A stretch of DNA of 64,000 bases from Nostoc flagelliforme FACHB-838 (lineage in GTDB: Bacteria > Cyanobacteriota > Cyanobacteriia > Cyanobacteriales > Nostocaceae): contig NZ_JACJSI010000008.1 of the NCBI RefSeq assembly GCF_014698065.1, forward strand, positions 1 through 64,000, given 5' to 3'. The notes beneath the pieces were generated by a model. The model saw only the letters and a list, made by a program, of their open reading frames with translations. It was not told the origin of the DNA and did no database searches. Positions 54,231-63,587 of the stretch are shown here, piece after piece (position 1 is the first letter of the stretch; every line of letters begins with the position of its first letter). Position numbers and translations under genes: made by a program.

Positions 54231-54698
54231 TCAATAGCTTTTCATCGCCCGTTGAATATCACGCTGGTCTTGGCGTCGTTTCAAGTCTTCTCGCTTATCG
54301 TGGAGCTTTTTACCTTTGCCAAGGGCTATACTAATTTTTACCCAACCTCGTTTGAGATACATTTTCAAAGGGATTAAAGTTAAACCCTGCTGTTCTACTT
54401 TGCCAATTAGCTTACGGAGTTCTTGGCGATGCAACAGTAGCTTGCGTGTACGCCGTGGTTCATGATTAAAATATTGTCCACTAGCGTTGTAAGGCGAGAT
54501 ATGCACATTGATCAACCATGCTTCACCATTGCGAAGCAAAGCATAGCCATCTTGGAGATTGACTTTACCTGCACGAATTGACTTCACCTCGGTTCCTGTC
54601 AATTCAATTCCAGCTTCGTAAGTCTCTAGAATTTCATACAAATAACGGGCTTGACGGTTGTCGCTAATAACTTTGTAACTGTCGTTCTTGTCGCTCAT
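54231..54698 (-). CDS. smpB: SsrA-binding protein SmpB
   Basis: SmpB carries tmRNA to stalled ribosomes for trans-translation. The 155-residue protein has VISDNRQARYLYEILETYEA, then GIELTGTEVKSIRAGKVNLQ, NVHISPYNASGQYFNHEPRR, and the C-terminal basic tail GKGKKLHDKREDLKRRQDQR, all typical. No ssrA (tmRNA) gene was recognised in the following gap. Confidence 0.97.
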   Translation of the reverse strand: MSDKNDSYKVISDNRQARYLYEILETYEAGIELTGTEVKSIRAGKVNLQDGYALLRNGEAWLINVHISPYNASGQYFNHEPRRTRKLLLHRQELRKLIGKVEQQGLTLIPLKMYLKRGWVKISIALGKGKKLHDKREDLKRRQDQRDIQRAMKSY

Positions 54699-55510
54699 TG
54701 ATAATTTTGTTTGCTTGAAATGTACCTAAAAAATTATTTGAATTGGCTTGTGAATTATGGGGTGTATCTTAGAATCGCTATAAATGGTGAACTCTATATT
54801 ACCAATTTAGCTTTTCTAAGTTCACAATTAACGTTTTCTGGCAACTTTAAGTTACTTGATACCAATTATCTGTGAGGTTGTATAGAGACAAGTTGCTTGA
54901 GCAGGTTGCCTCACCATGTCTGATTTTGTGCAGTTAGACGAAAAATTTGGTATAACGCTAATAATCCAAATGATAAATAGAGAAATCTGTAGTCCCCTAG
55001 TATACGGAGGTTTTAAGGCTCGATAATGTTCGCGTAGCATCTTGTAGAAAAAGGTTAGCGATAAATGAGTGTCTATAAAAGCGTCTGACTTGCTGACGTT
55101 GCCCTATCTTTTGGTGCAGCCAGCCGATGGTATCAGAAGTTCTTTTAAGGGAGATACTGCGTGAACGGGAGACAAAAAATAAAAGTATTTATACTTACTT
55201 AGCTTTTGAGAAATAATTGATTAAGTTAATAATTTACATTATGATAGGTATCTACTCTCCTTTATTAAGGAGTTATTACAAATTACAACGCTCTTTATAC
55301 CTCCCAAGCAGAGCGAGTCAAAGGTGAGTTAGAATTCGTTAACTCATTCTAAAGATTTAAGATTTTCTTTATAAATAAACCCTAAAGGCAGTCATTAGCT
55401 GGTAATCCTGTCATAGTATGAAACATAAGAACACTATTATTGTCTGTGTTCACTGATGGAGGATATAGAAGTAAATTTCTGAGTAAAAAAATGCTAGGGG
55501 TGTACTATCC
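54699..55510. other. Long intergenic region without a recognised gene
   Basis: No coding or RNA gene is supported in this 812-base gap. A perfect inverted repeat ctccttta/ttaaggag lies at 55257-55271. The open frames here are short and unlike proteins. I looked for tmRNA and tRNA features and saw none. Confidence 0.5.
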
Positions 55511-56194
55511 ATGCCCTTGACGATCCTTGTAGTGGATGATGATTTGGGCACTCGTCTGTCTGTTAGCGACTATCTTGAACTGTCTGGTTACTCAGTGATT
55601 ACGGCTAATGATGGTCGAGAAGCTTTGGCTATGGTGGATGACTATCATCCAGATTTAATTGTCACGGACATCATCATGCCAGAAATGAATGGCTATGAAC
55701 TGGTGCGTCGGGTACGTCAACAGCCAGTGTTTCGCTTATTGCCTGTAATTTTATTAACAGCCCGAATTAAGACCCAGGAAAGAATTCTGGGCTACCAGTC
55801 AGGGTGCGATTTATATTTACCTAAGCCTTTTGAATTGGAAGAGTTAGCAGCAGCAATCCGCAATCTTTTAGAGCGATCGCAAATTATTCAATCGGAGTAT
55901 CGCTTTTCTCATAAAGACAGTTTGGGTATTTCTGCTTCGACAAAAGCGGCGGATGCTCATAATTCTCTGTCCACTCAGATTCAGAAATCCCATCTGCACT
56001 CATCCCTAACTCATAGAGAACAGGAAGTTCTAGAGTTATTGACTCATGGTCTTTCTAATGCGGAAATGGGACATCAGCTACACCTGAGTCCTCGCACAGT
56101 GGAAAAGTACGTTAGCAGTTTATTAAGAAAAACTTCAACCAGCAACCGGGCAGAATTAGTGCGTTTTGCGATGAAGCATGGTTTGGTGGAATAA
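55511..56194 (+). CDS. LuxR/NarL-type response regulator, Ycf29-like
   Basis: The 227-residue protein has a receiver domain (TILVVDDDLGTRLSVSDYLE, phospho-acceptor in LIVTDIIMPEMNGYELVRRV, Lys in YLPKPFELEELAAAI), a Ser-rich linker and a C-terminal LuxR helix-turn-helix (LTHREQEVLELLTHGLSNAE and then LSPRTVEKYVSSLLRKT). The close fit of the receiver to Ycf29/TctD-like or Rre1-type cyanobacterial regulators is my recollection. No partner kinase adjoins it. A palindromic repeat lies just after the stop codon. Confidence 0.9.
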   Translation: MPLTILVVDDDLGTRLSVSDYLELSGYSVITANDGREALAMVDDYHPDLIVTDIIMPEMNGYELVRRVRQQPVFRLLPVILLTARIKTQERILGYQSGCDLYLPKPFELEELAAAIRNLLERSQIIQSEYRFSHKDSLGISASTKAADAHNSLSTQIQKSHLHSSLTHREQEVLELLTHGLSNAEMGHQLHLSPRTVEKYVSSLLRKTSTSNRAELVRFAMKHGLVE

Positions 56195-56209
56195 AAAAGT
56201 GAGGAGGAG

Positions 56210-56229
56210 AGACGCGATTAATCGCGTCT
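56210..56229. repeat. Short palindromic repeat, copy 4
   Basis: Identical to the palindrome at 4121-4140. It lies 15 bases after the stop of the response regulator gene, between convergent genes. Confidence 0.9.
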
Positions 56230-56254
56230 GTATAAGAGTGAAGAATTACAACTC

Positions 56255-56725
56255 CTAACTCCTAACTTGTGTAAGCAGACCTTCACAAGCATCGATCAGT
56301 AAATCAATAACCTGATTAAATCCCTCTTGACCACCATAATAGGGATCTGGAACTTCCTTAAGAGTGTGTCGAGAGCAAAACTCGCACATCAAACGAACTT
56401 TATGATGATATTGCTTAGTTTGATCAAGAGTGAGGATGTTCTCATAATTTTCTTGATCCATCGCCAAAATCAAATCAAAGTCTTGAAAGTCTGATTTTTG
56501 AAACTGGCGTGCTTGACCACACAGTTTAATTCCCAACTTAGTAGCAGCCGCAACACTCATGCGTCTGTCAGGTGGGCTACCAACATGATAATTAGATGTA
56601 CCAGCAGAGTCACAGAAGATGTGTTCGCTCAAGCCAGCCTGCTCAATTAGATGATTCATGATGTTCTCTGCCGATGGCGATCGGCAGATGTTACCTAAGC
56701 AGACAAACAGCAACTTGTAAGGCAT
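56255..56725 (-). CDS. Low-molecular-weight protein-tyrosine phosphatase
   Basis: From ATG at 56725 (MPYKLLFVCLGNICRSPSAE) the protein has 156 residues. It holds the catalytic P-loop CLGNICRS (Cys9) and the acid/base Asp in VPDPYYGGQEGF. Such enzymes often dephosphorylate BY-kinases of polysaccharide export (the Wzb role). A Wzc-like gene lies 12 kb away, so a link is possible but unproved. An in-frame ATG at 56755 would draw its residues from a heptamer repeat and is rejected. Confidence 0.93.
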   Translation of the reverse strand: MPYKLLFVCLGNICRSPSAENIMNHLIEQAGLSEHIFCDSAGTSNYHVGSPPDRRMSVAAATKLGIKLCGQARQFQKSDFQDFDLILAMDQENYENILTLDQTKQYHHKVRLMCEFCSRHTLKEVPDPYYGGQEGFNQVIDLLIDACEGLLTQVRS

Positions 56726-56737
56726 AGATATTTTTTG

Positions 56738-56803
56738 TCCTTTGTCAGTAGTCATTTGTCCTTTGTCTAATGACTAATGACTAATGACTAATGACCAATG
56801 ACT
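56738..56803. repeat. Heptamer array with inverted arms
   Basis: tcctttgtcagtagtcattt is followed by several aatgactaatgactaatgac units. It is the same family as at 4753-4829 and 27853-27931. It lies between the phosphatase and YbaB genes. Confidence 0.85.
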
Positions 56804-57149
56804 AAAATCCAGGTAACTCCAAGCCACTGGTTAATTCTTCCATGCGTTCCCGCATTGTAGCTGTGGACTTGTTGTAGGCTTCTTTCATTGCCACTGTTAC
56901 AAGATCGGAAAGTACTTCTGCACCTTCTCCTAAAGCATCTGGAGAAATTTCCACCCGCTTGGGTTCTTGGTTGCCACTGACAATCACTTTCACCAGGCCA
57001 CCGCCAGATTCTCCTTGAATCTCCATTTGCTCCAATTCTTCTTGGAGTCGCTTTGCGCCTTCTTGAACTTGCTGTGCTTTCTTAAAAGCGTCAGCCAGCT
57101 CTTTCATTTTTCCTAAGCCAAAGCCAAATCCCTGTCCTTTACCTGTCAT
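56802..57149 (-). CDS. ebfC: YbaB/EbfC family nucleoid-associated protein
   Basis: The 115-residue protein has a Gly-rich head ([20 protein letters not shown]), a coiled helix ([20 protein letters not shown]), and the central beta-hairpin with [21 protein letters not shown] helical end, [17 protein letters not shown], completes it. YbaB/EbfC dimers bind DNA as tweezers and affect nucleoid structure. It lies in the same orientation downstream of murB with a 172-base gap. Confidence 0.93.
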   Translation of the reverse strand: MTGKGQGFGFGLGKMKELADAFKKAQQVQEGAKRLQEELEQMEIQGESGGGLVKVIVSGNQEPKRVEISPDALGEGAEVLSDLVTVAMKEAYNKSTATMRERMEELTSGLELPGF

Positions 57150-57321
57150 AATTATTTGTACGCTTGTGCGTTGAATAACAAATCAAATTCAATTATAGAT
57201 GCGGTAAGTAATTTGCCTCTTTTTTTACCAATAATTAATGCGTCATAGAATGGGAAGTAGGGAATTGGGCATTGGTTATTAATTCATTTCCCTTATTTCC
57301 TCAGTCCCCAGTCCCCACTCT

Positions 57322-58323
57322 TTATCCACAAGCACTTTGAAACTCTCCGAGCATTTTGACTTCTGGCTCTAAATTAATAGACCAACGTTCTTGTACTTGA
57401 TGTTGGATGTGGCGAATGAGACAGAAGATGTCGCTAGCTTTTGCCCCACCACGGTTAACGATAAAATTAGCGTGGAGTAGTGCTACTTGCGCTCCACCAA
57501 TTTGGTAGCCTTTGAGACCAGTTTGTTCAATTAACCAGCCAGCGCTGTAAGGTTTAGGATTGCGGAACACACTACCACAACTAGGAAAGTTATATGGTTG
57601 GGTGCTTAACCGATGCTTTTTATGTTCTTTGGTGACTGCCACAACTTTTGCTGGGTCGGCACCAGGCGCGAGTTGTAAGGTGGCTTGGGTGACTATGCGA
57701 TTGCCACCTTGCAATAATGAAGTCCGGTAGCTATAACCTAGCTGATCGGGAGTCAAAGTTTCCAACGTACCATCGGGTGAAAGTACCTGGGCGCTAACTA
57801 ACATATCTGCGATACAGCTATTATGTGCCCCTGCATTCATGACCACAGCACCTCCAGCTGTTCCAGGGATGCCAACAGCCCACTCCAATCCTTGCCAACC
57901 TAATTCGGCTGCTGCCCATGCCAAACTAGGAATTGATTCTCCGGCTGCAACAGTTAATTGACCTGTCTGTGGGTCAAAGTTGCTAAAGCGGAGATGACGA
58001 GTAGCAATGACTAAGCCTGATATGCCACCATCGCTCACCAGCAAGTTAGAACCTGCTCCCAGTGTTGTCACCTTTAAGTTACGTTCTTTTGCGTATTTAA
58101 GACTTGCTTGCAGCGCTTCTAAGTTTCGGGGGGAAACGTATAAATCAGCTGCTCCCCCAACTCTATAGGAAGTGAACGCTGACAAATAAGCCTGAGGCTT
58201 AATCGCACAATCAGTATTAGGTAAGTAAATTACTTCACTCTCCACCGAATTAGTTGTTTGTTGTTTCTTTGTGTTCAAAGCAGAAACTGTGCAGACCTTT
58301 CCAGCTGCCTGGGAAATTGTCAT
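57322..58323 (-). CDS. murB: UDP-N-acetylenolpyruvoylglucosamine reductase
   Basis: MurB reduces UDP-GlcNAc-enolpyruvate to UDP-MurNAc, using FAD and NADPH. The 333-residue protein has [20 protein letters not shown], the FAD motif [35 protein letters not shown] with the catalytic loop [29 protein letters not shown] and the final Glu in [11 protein letters not shown]. About 35 extra N-terminal residues precede the family start. It follows murC by 116 bases on the same strand. Confidence 0.96.
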   Translation of the reverse strand: MTISQAAGKVCTVSALNTKKQQTTNSVESEVIYLPNTDCAIKPQAYLSAFTSYRVGGAADLYVSPRNLEALQASLKYAKERNLKVTTLGAGSNLLVSDGGISGLVIATRHLRFSNFDPQTGQLTVAAGESIPSLAWAAAELGWQGLEWAVGIPGTAGGAVVMNAGAHNSCIADMLVSAQVLSPDGTLETLTPDQLGYSYRTSLLQGGNRIVTQATLQLAPGADPAKVVAVTKEHKKHRLSTQPYNFPSCGSVFRNPKPYSAGWLIEQTGLKGYQIGGAQVALLHANFIVNRGGAKASDIFCLIRHIQHQVQERWSINLEPEVKMLGEFQSACG

Positions 58324-58439
58324 CTTTACTTAGTATTGGTAAAATTTTTACATTTATTTACCGCAAAGATACGGTAATAGAATGAACCTATAGAACCAGG
58401 GTACTTTGCTCAGAAATAAAATCTTTACAAAGTGTCCAC

Positions 58440-59903
58440 TTAGGATGTGGCTTTAGCAGGCTCACAAAGTGTCGTAATTACTTCAGGAATCACTTGATTC
58501 AAGTTACCTGCGCCCAAAAACAGTGCCAAGTCTCCTGGGCGTAGTGTTTTTAGCAGAAAGTGAGACACTGAGGCTAAAGTTGGTTGATAAATTACCTGTG
58601 AATGCTGTTTAGCAATTTCCGCCGCGAAACTTTCCCCACTAATTTGCCCTAAATTGGGTTCACCTGCACTGTAAATATCAGTCAGCACAACTAAATCAGC
58701 ATGGGTAAAGGACTCGGCAAATTCCTCTAAAAAGGTCAGTGTACGACTATAGCGGTGGGGTTGGAAGATAGTAACTACTCTTTGCCCTGGTCTTGCCTGT
58801 AAACGTGCTGCCGCGAGAGTAGCACGAATTTCACTGGGGTGATGAGCATAGTCATCAATGAAGGTAATGCCGTTGACTTCACCTCGGAACTCAAAGCGTC
58901 GTCTTGCTCCTTCAAATGTGGCGATACCTTTGGCAATTGCTCCAAATTCTAAGCCCAAGGCACGACCAACAGCTACTGCTGCTAGAGCATTGCTGAGATT
59001 ATGCCGACTGAGCAGGCGCAAGTTCAACACGCCCAAAGCTTTGCCTCTTTCCCAAACTAAAGCCGTGGTGCCATCAGCACGATAATCAATATTGGTGACG
59101 GTGTAATCAGCGTCGGTATCGGAGTATAAGCTGTAGCTAATTGTAGGTTGCAAGCGATCACGAACTGTAGCACAGTCAATGCTACCTATTAATGTTTTAC
59201 AACCCTTAGCAAAGGTCTGGAAGATGTCAATGACTTCTTCTAATGTCTCGTAGTGGTCGGGATGATCGAGTTCAATATTGGTAATGATGCCAATCTCTGG
59301 AGCGTGTTTGACCAAAGAACCATCTGATTCATCTGCTTCAGCTACCAAATATTGGCTTTGTCCCAGCCGAGCATTGCCTTCCCAAGCATTAACTTCGCCA
59401 CCTACTAAAATTGTTGGGTCTAGACCTGCTTCCAAAAGCATATAGCCGATCATACTACTAGTTGTAGTTTTGCCGTGTGTTCCTGCCACTGCAATACTGT
59501 AGTACTCGGCAATTAAGGCGGCTAGTACATCTGAACGATGTAAAACTGGACAACCTAATTCTAGCGCTGCTTTGTATTCTAAATTGTTAGTGTTAATTGC
59601 TGTTGAACAAATGACTTGAGGCAGCTTTGATTTAGTATCAGCAGGTAATTGTTCTAGTGAATTTAATACTACTGAATTTGCCAATACTTGAGGGCAAAAG
59701 AATTCGAGATTGCTTGCCTCATGTTTACCAAAAATATGAGCACCGATAGATTCCAATTTGTGCGTAATGTGGTTAGGACGAAGATCCGAACCTGATACTG
59801 GAAATTGACGCTTTGCGAGAACGTATGCCAGAGCAGACATACCTATGCCACCGATACCAATGAAATGAAATGGTCTACCATTAAAATCTACAAAATTAGT
59901 CAT
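58440..59903 (-). CDS. murC: UDP-N-acetylmuramate-L-alanine ligase
   Basis: MurC adds L-Ala to UDP-MurNAc with ATP. The 487-residue protein shows the Rossmann-type FHFIGIGGIGMSALAYVLAK, the ATP loop AVAGTHGKTTTSSM, the carbamylated-Lys/Mg region ILVGGEVNAWEGNARLGQ, TNIELDHPDHYETLEEV, DDYAHHPSEIRATL and FQPHRYSRTLTF. It is followed by murB, forming a peptidoglycan precursor operon. The ATG at 59903 is clear. Confidence 0.97.
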   Translation of the reverse strand: MTNFVDFNGRPFHFIGIGGIGMSALAYVLAKRQFPVSGSDLRPNHITHKLESIGAHIFGKHEASNLEFFCPQVLANSVVLNSLEQLPADTKSKLPQVICSTAINTNNLEYKAALELGCPVLHRSDVLAALIAEYYSIAVAGTHGKTTTSSMIGYMLLEAGLDPTILVGGEVNAWEGNARLGQSQYLVAEADESDGSLVKHAPEIGIITNIELDHPDHYETLEEVIDIFQTFAKGCKTLIGSIDCATVRDRLQPTISYSLYSDTDADYTVTNIDYRADGTTALVWERGKALGVLNLRLLSRHNLSNALAAVAVGRALGLEFGAIAKGIATFEGARRRFEFRGEVNGITFIDDYAHHPSEIRATLAAARLQARPGQRVVTIFQPHRYSRTLTFLEEFAESFTHADLVVLTDIYSAGEPNLGQISGESFAAEIAKQHSQVIYQPTLASVSHFLLKTLRPGDLALFLGAGNLNQVIPEVITTLCEPAKATS

Positions 59904-59983
59904 TTATTGCTCCTCTTACACCACACCACACCATAATCACAAATGACACGCGTATCATAACAGGAATTTGATTTTTACCGTAA

Positions 59984-60196
59984 CTACTCCTGTATTAGGT
60001 TTATTTTTGATGCCCAAATGATATTTCCGCTCTGGTTTTCCTTGTTCAGAATGATTTTACCTTGGTTGGAGGTTTTTGCTATTTCTGAATTATTCTTAAG
60101 ATTATTCCGAAAATTTTGGCTGCATCGGGAAAGAAATTCTTGTAATGTCAAATACATATTTTTGGCTACCTTACTGGAATTGGCTACATAATACAT
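59984..60196 (-). CDS. Possible small protein, unassigned
   Basis: A 70-residue frame (start at 60196, second ATG at 60157: MYLTLQEFLSRCSQNFRNNL) lies upstream of murC. It is rich in Asn, Lys and Ser. It has no strong ribosome site and no recognised family. It may be a real small gene or an accident in AT-rich DNA. Confidence 0.3.
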   Translation of the reverse strand: MYYVANSSKVAKNMYLTLQEFLSRCSQNFRNNLKNNSEIAKTSNQGKIILNKENQSGNIIWASKINLIQE

Positions 60197-60306
60197 TGTT
60201 TAGTGAAACTGATTTGAAATTGCATCAAGTTTAGGCGTGAATTGAGTACAATAGTACATTGGTAATGAAACTATTTTTCAATTGCATAAAACCCAGGCTT
60301 AACTGG

Positions 60307-60933
60307 ATGCAGCAACTAGCAATTTTTGGTGGCACATTTGATCCAATTCATTGGGGACACCTGCTCGTAGCCGAGACAGCTTTGCATCAAGTATCCCTTG
60401 AAAAGGTAATTTGGGTGCCATCTCTAAATCCTCCTCACAAAGAAGCAGCTTTGTTTGAGCATCGTATGCAAATGCTGCAATTAGCCATAAAAGATAACCC
60501 AGTGTTTACTGCCTCACTAGTGGAGACAAATCGCTCTGGGACTTCTTATGCCATTAACACCCTGATTGACTTATCTGCTTGTTACCCAAATACTCACTGG
60601 TATTGGATTGTCGGCTTGGATACTTTCCAAACCTTACCCCGTTGGTACCGTGGACACGAACTAGCACAAATGTGTGATTGGTTAATCGCACCCCGACTGC
60701 TAGGTGGTGAGACTATAACTCAAAGCAAATTAATCTGCAAGCAAGTAGAAGAACAATTCAGGGAGCAGTTATACACCATTCACTGGCAACTCTTGAATAT
60801 ACCTTTAGTAGGAGTTTCGTCAAGTCTAATTCGCAAATTTTGCCGCGAACGCCAGTCAATTCGTTATTTAGTCCCGGAATCGGTCAGATCATATATCACT
60901 AACAACAATCTTTACTCCCACAAATCTGAATAA
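60307..60933 (+). CDS. nadD: Nicotinate-nucleotide adenylyltransferase
   Basis: NadD makes deamido-NAD from nicotinate mononucleotide and ATP. ATG at 60307 (MQQLAIFGGTFDPIHWGHLL) puts the GGTFDPIHWGH motif where it belongs. The next parts are VPSLNPPHKEA, WYWIVGLDTFQTLPRWYRG and the ISSS-type loop GVSSSLIRKFCRERQSIRYL. In-frame TTG and ATG codons at 60259 and 60265 would add an unneeded tail. At 208 residues the length is normal. Confidence 0.95.
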   Translation: MQQLAIFGGTFDPIHWGHLLVAETALHQVSLEKVIWVPSLNPPHKEAALFEHRMQMLQLAIKDNPVFTASLVETNRSGTSYAINTLIDLSACYPNTHWYWIVGLDTFQTLPRWYRGHELAQMCDWLIAPRLLGGETITQSKLICKQVEEQFREQLYTIHWQLLNIPLVGVSSSLIRKFCRERQSIRYLVPESVRSYITNNNLYSHKSE

Positions 60934-61049
60934 ATTATGTGTTTTTTTATTGATCTAACACTTTATGGTTAAAAGTGCCCCCCCCCTTTGCGATATGATT
61001 GGGGTCAACGATATCAACATATAAGCATAAATACAGAGGGCAAGACACT

Positions 61050-62063
61050 GTGATTAGAGTTGCAATCAACGGTTTCGGGCGGATTGGACGTAACTTTGCG
61101 CGTTGCTGGGTGGGTAGAGAGAATAGTAAAATCGATCTTGTCGCTATTAATGACACCTCAGACCCTAGAACTAATGCTCACCTGCTGAAGTATGACTCGA
61201 TGCTAGGCAAGATCAAAGGTGCTGAGATTAGTGCCGATGATAACTCTATCATCGTTAACGGTAAGACCATTAAGTGCGTATCCGATCGCAACCCAGAAAA
61301 CTTGCCCTGGAAAGAGTGGGGAATTGACCTAATTATCGAAGCAACCGGGGTATTTACTAGCAAAGAAGGAGCGCTCAAGCATGTGAATGCTGGAGCCAAG
61401 AAAGTTCTGATTACCGCTCCTGGTAAAAACGAGGATGGCACTTTTGTGGTTGGGGTGAATCATCACAACTATGACCACAACAAACACCACATTATCAGTA
61501 ACGCTAGCTGTACTACCAATTGCTTGGCACCAATCGCCAAGGTGTTGAACGATAAGTTCGGCATCATCAAAGGTACAATGACCACCACCCACAGCTATAC
61601 AGGCGATCAGCGGTTGCTAGACGCTTCTCACCGGGATTTGCGACGGGCGAGGGCAGCAGCAATCAATATTGTACCCACCTCCACTGGTGCTGCAAAGGCA
61701 GTGGCGCTGGTTATCCCAGACCTCAAAGGCAAGCTGAATGGCGTTGCCTTACGTGTACCGACCCCGAACGTCTCAATGGTAGATTTCGTTGTTCAGGTTG
61801 AGAAGCGTACTATTACTGAAGAAGTTAACCAAGCTCTCAAGGATGCTGCTGAAGGCCCACTTAAAGGTATTTTGGACTACAGCGAACTAGAACTGGTATC
61901 CTCTGATTATCAAGGTAGTGATGCTTCTTCGATTGTTGATGCCAACTTGACTTTGGTTTTGGGTAATGACCTAGTAAAAGTTATGGCGTGGTATGACAAT
62001 GAGTGGGGTTACAGCCAACGAGTCTTGGATTTGGCGGAATTAGTAGCTGAAAAGTGGCAATAA
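61050..62063 (+). CDS. gap2: Glyceraldehyde-3-phosphate dehydrogenase, NAD(P)-dependent, photosynthetic type
   Basis: GTG at 61050 ([20 protein letters not shown]), with agaggg at good distance, gives 337 residues, the usual Gap2 length. The catalytic Cys is in [20 protein letters not shown], and the substrate-side Arg/Thr are in [20 protein letters not shown]. The C-terminus has [20 protein letters not shown]. Gap2 works in the Calvin cycle and gluconeogenesis and accepts NADPH and NADH. The frame is open upstream to 60999, but without family sense. Confidence 0.96.
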   Translation: MIRVAINGFGRIGRNFARCWVGRENSKIDLVAINDTSDPRTNAHLLKYDSMLGKIKGAEISADDNSIIVNGKTIKCVSDRNPENLPWKEWGIDLIIEATGVFTSKEGALKHVNAGAKKVLITAPGKNEDGTFVVGVNHHNYDHNKHHIISNASCTTNCLAPIAKVLNDKFGIIKGTMTTTHSYTGDQRLLDASHRDLRRARAAAINIVPTSTGAAKAVALVIPDLKGKLNGVALRVPTPNVSMVDFVVQVEKRTITEEVNQALKDAAEGPLKGILDYSELELVSSDYQGSDASSIVDANLTLVLGNDLVKVMAWYDNEWGYSQRVLDLAELVAEKWQ

Positions 62064-62098
62064 CTTTGTCATTGGTCATTGGTCATTAGAAAAATGAC
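62063..62098. repeat. Short heptamer array at the gap2 3' end
   Basis: Starting at the gap2 stop codon, ctttgtcattggtcattggt is followed by cattagaaaaatgaca. It is a short member of the heptamer family, between convergent gap2 and thiL. Confidence 0.7.
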
Positions 62099-62104
62099 AA
62101 AAAA

Positions 62105-63127
62105 CTATTGATCAAAATGTTGAAATCCCTGGCTAAGACTCAGAACTTGGTCAGGGAATTTTTTTTGTTCGTCGTGCAATAGTACTGTTGATCCGGCTGT
62201 AATTTTGCCCACGATCGCAGCACCTTGACCAAGATGTTGCACTAAGGCTGATGCTGACTCTTGTGGTAAGCACAGTACTAATTCAAAGTCTTCGCCACCA
62301 TATAGTGCATATTTTAGGGCTTGCTCTTGTGTCAGCCAATGGTCAAAAGCTGCTGGCAAGGAAATTTGCCTGCGTTGTAACACAGCGCCAACGCTACTGG
62401 CGCGGCAGATTTGGATAATCGCATCTGCCAAACCATCGCTGCTATCCATACCAGCAATGGGCATGGGGCATGGGGTTGCTAAAATTTTCCAGAGGATTGG
62501 TAAGACATCTAATCGTGGTTGTGGGTGTTGGTGGGCGCGGATTAGAGCCATCTTTTCCACTTCCTGGAGATTCTGTCCTAATTCGGGATGCAAGAGCAGT
62601 TCTAAGCCAGCGTGGGAGGCTCCATGAACGCCTGTAACGATGATCGCATCTCCCGGAACAGCAGCAGAACGGCGGATAATTTGGCTAGGGTTAACTTGGC
62701 CAAAAGCAGTAATTGCCAGAGTCGTCACAGGCGATCGCACAATATCACCCCCGACAATTGGGGTATTGTATTTTTGCAGGCATTCTGTAATTCCCTGGTA
62801 TAGTCGCTCAACCCAACTCACCTCAATTTCACCTGGGAGTCCTAACCCGACAGTTATTCCCAATGGGGAAGCACCCATTGCTGCTAAATCTGATAAATTG
62901 GCAGCAGCAGATCGCCAGCCAGCATCTTCTGGGGAAGTGGTGAGGTTGCTAAAATGCACGCCGTCAACTAGCACATCTGTAGTTACTACCAAAGATTGCC
63001 CTGGCGCAGTTTGAAATACTGCTGCATCATCGCCGATAATTTCTGGAGGACAGAAGCGCTGTAATATTTCTAAAAGACCTTGTTCACCAATATCTTTTAG
63101 CTGTTGAGAAGATAATTCATTGTTCAC
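62105..63127 (-). CDS. thiL: Thiamine-monophosphate kinase
   Basis: ThiL phosphorylates thiamine monophosphate to the active cofactor TPP. The 340-residue protein (GTG at 63127; an in-frame TTG at 63148 is an alternative) has IIGDDAAVFQ, VVTTDVLVDGVHFS, the metal-binding loop WRSAAANLSDLAAMGASPLG, VGGDIVRSP, GMDSSDGLADAIIQI and ALYGGEDFELVLCLP. These are the PurM-like signatures in order. It is convergent with gap2 and not linked to thiD at the other end. Confidence 0.95.
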   Translation of the reverse strand: MNNELSSQQLKDIGEQGLLEILQRFCPPEIIGDDAAVFQTAPGQSLVVTTDVLVDGVHFSNLTTSPEDAGWRSAAANLSDLAAMGASPLGITVGLGLPGEIEVSWVERLYQGITECLQKYNTPIVGGDIVRSPVTTLAITAFGQVNPSQIIRRSAAVPGDAIIVTGVHGASHAGLELLLHPELGQNLQEVEKMALIRAHQHPQPRLDVLPILWKILATPCPMPIAGMDSSDGLADAIIQICRASSVGAVLQRRQISLPAAFDHWLTQEQALKYALYGGEDFELVLCLPQESASALVQHLGQGAAIVGKITAGSTVLLHDEQKKFPDQVLSLSQGFQHFDQ

Positions 63128-63587
63128 AATCGGTTTTCCGTGTTGCAAAAATATAAATAAAACTGATAATTTACTTTATTGTTTAAGGGCATACATAATA
63201 AGTCAAGAATCTTGTTTGTGATATACAGAAGTTTTCTTTTGTCTGAAGTACAAAGCTATGTATGGATTTTGAGGCACGATAGCGCAGCGGTAGTAAGTCC
63301 GCAAGCGTCGGCAGGAGTATAGAAACTCTTTATATATGATTGATTCTTAGTTCTAGATTTTGTACCTCGGTTAATTGAAAACTGCTATATGTACAACAAA
63401 ATTAGCTAAGACTTTTTTAATAAAATTTAACATATATTTTGTGAACTAGTTGATGTTGTAAAATAAACAGTGGATTTTGTAAATTAATAAATTGAATCGT
63501 ATATTTAAGCATCTTTGGTCTTCACTACCAAAAAAATTGCAGATGATTGGGATTTTCATTTCACCAAATTATTAGGAATGGGTCTAA
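63128..63587. other. Intergenic region with a tRNA 5'-like fragment
   Basis: At about 63272-63318, ggcacgatagcgcagcggta and then gtaagtccgcaagcgtcggc resembles the acceptor strand and D-arm of a tRNA (agcgcag-cggtag). No anticodon arm or T-arm follows. The rest is AT-rich, and no gene is supported. Confidence 0.3.

Noticed and set aside
54699..55510. Possible tmRNA (ssrA) next to smpB
   Set aside because: No tRNA-Ala-like acceptor half, tag reading frame ending in Ala-Ala, or CCA-like end was found on either strand.
62460..62475. gcatggggcatgggg inside thiL as an inserted heptamer repeat
   Set aside because: It looks like a two-unit repeat, but the encoded residues lie within the expected, unbroken ThiL alignment before GMDSSDGLAD, so chance is more likely.
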